A program made the translations under genes and the position numbers. Of a stretch of DNA of 6,774 nt, positions 6,011 to 6,774 are shown piece after piece; position 1 is the first letter of the stretch, and the number at the start of each line of letters is the position of its first letter. This DNA comes from an uncultured Bacteroidia bacterium (lineage in GTDB: Bacteria; Bacteroidota; Bacteroidia; Bacteroidales; UBA932): contig CADBPH010000134.1 in NCBI GenBank assembly GCA_902796455.1, positions 1 through 6,774 on the forward strand. The letters run 5' to 3'. The notes beneath the pieces were generated by a model. That model did no database searches, was not told where the DNA came from, and saw only the letters and a list, made by a program, of their open reading frames with translations.

Positions 6011-6774
6011 ATGAAATTAGACGTAGTGCTTGGCCTTCAATGGGGTGATGAAGGCAAGGGCAAGATTGTGGATGTCCTGGCGGGACGTTATCCTGCCGTA
6101 GCCCGCTTCCAGGGAGGTCCCAACGCGGGACACTCCCTGCTTTTTGACGGAAAAAGTTTTGTTGTCCGGAGCATTCCCTCCGGCATTTTCCGCGAGGGAT
6201 CGACCAACATCATCGGCAGCGGTGTCGTTTTCGACCCGGTTACTTTCCGGGAAGAATGCGGCCGCGTCGCCGAGATGGGCGTGGACCCGGTTTCCAAAAT
6301 CGTGATTTCCAAGAAAGCCCATCTGATCATGCCGACCCACCGGCTCCTCGATGCCGCTTACGAAGCGGCCGCCGGCAAGGGCAAGATCGGATCGACGCTC
6401 AAAGGCATCGGTCCCACCTATACCGACAAGATCTCACGCAACGGTCTCCGGATCGGAGATGTGCTGGCGCCGGATTTCCAGGAGCGGTTCCGCGCGGCGA
6501 AGCAGCGGCACCTGCAGATCCTCGACCGCATGGGCTTTGCCTGCGATCCCGACAAGGGGGAAGCGGAATGGATGGAGGCCATCGACTTTCTCCGCGGCTT
6601 CAAACTGATTGACTGCGAATATTTTGTAAACGAATGGCTGCAAGAGGCGCCGATGCTGGCCGAAGGAGCGCAAGGCTCCCTGCTGGACATCGACTTCGGC
6701 TCTTATCCGTTCGTCACCAGTTCCTCGACGACCATCGGCGGGGTCTGCACCGGACTGGGTGTCGCCCCTTCGAA
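6011..6774 (+). CDS. purA: Adenylosuccinate synthetase, N-terminal part (3' end outside window)
   Basis: PurA joins IMP and aspartate using GTP to give adenylosuccinate, the committed step to AMP. The first 254 codons are present and the frame stays open to the window end. The family is usually about 420-430 residues, so roughly 40% is missing. Catalytic landmarks sit at the expected positions: the GTP-binding loop QWGDEGKGK at 10-18 with Asp13 as the catalytic base, and GGPNAGHS at 35-42 with His41 as the general acid. Further on are the IMP-binding stretch GSTLKGIGPTYTDK (about 129-142), RNGLR, and the EGAQGSLLDIDFGSYPFVTS segment. Pro37 replaces the His of Escherichia coli GHNAGH, as is usual in Bacteroidota. 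The start at 6011 is the natural family N-terminus (MKLDVVLGLQWGDEG). No Shine-Dalgarno sequence and no clear promoter are visible in the 69-nt gap after ssb, so it may be read from upstream. Confidence 0.96.
   Translation, partial: MKLDVVLGLQWGDEGKGKIVDVLAGRYPAVARFQGGPNAGHSLLFDGKSFVVRSIPSGIFREGSTNIIGSGVVFDPVTFREECGRVAEMGVDPVSKIVISKKAHLIMPTHRLLDAAYEAAAGKGKIGSTLKGIGPTYTDKISRNGLRIGDVLAPDFQERFRAAKQRHLQILDRMGFACDPDKGEAEWMEAIDFLRGFKLIDCEYFVNEWLQEAPMLAEGAQGSLLDIDFGSYPFVTSSSTTIGGVCTGLGVAPS

Noticed and set aside
1..6774. Search for tRNA or rRNA genes, CRISPR arrays, insertion sequences, attachment sites and toxin-antitoxin or defence genes
   Set aside because: Nearly all of the window is accounted for by housekeeping coding sequence, the spacers are at most 89 nt, and none shows such features.

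Overview
This window is a housekeeping stretch from a GC-rich member of the Bacteroidota, most likely the order Bacteroidales. It carries seven protein genes, two of them cut by the window ends. Three lines of evidence point to this group. First, RecJ, LysS, SSB and PurA read like Bacteroidales versions (for example FRPSLDNLHDPFLMKDMD in RecJ and FQGGPNAGHS in PurA). Second, five of the six starts inside the window have no convincing Shine-Dalgarno sequence. Third, the only AT-rich spacer contains matches to the Bacteroidota promoter -7 element TAnnTTTG. Codon use is uniformly GC-rich at third positions across all genes, and I see no sign of a recent transfer.

Layout. Positions 1-250 (+) hold the C-terminal end of shikimate kinase (aroK). 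Its stop codon overlaps the stop codon of recJ, which runs on the minus strand (247-1980). An 89-bp AT-rich divergent spacer (1981-2069) separates recJ from lysS and holds candidate promoters for both directions and a near-palindrome. From 2070 all genes are on the plus strand: lysS (lysyl-tRNA synthetase), a SpoU/TrmH-family RNA 2'-O-methyltransferase, aroE (a divergent shikimate dehydrogenase), ssb (single-stranded DNA-binding protein) and the first 254 codons of purA (adenylosuccinate synthetase). The first three are packed with 6- and 9-nt gaps and look like one transcription unit. Spacers of 62 nt (aroE-ssb) and 69 nt (ssb-purA) each carry a hairpin-capable repeat that may punctuate transcription.

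Function. Two shikimate-pathway genes (aroK end, aroE) bracket genes for translation (lysS, the methyltransferase). RecJ and SSB are known partners in single-stranded DNA processing during recombination and repair. PurA commits IMP to AMP synthesis. This is a mixed housekeeping cluster. I found no mobile element, tRNA, rRNA, CRISPR array, toxin-antitoxin pair or defence system.

No previously undescribed system is evident. The points most worth a second look are the unusual AroE (an extra segment of about 30 residues between the catalytic Asp and the NADP-binding loop, plus altered motifs), the compact divergent recJ/lysS promoter region, the repeat upstream of ssb, and the overlapping aroK/recJ stop codons.
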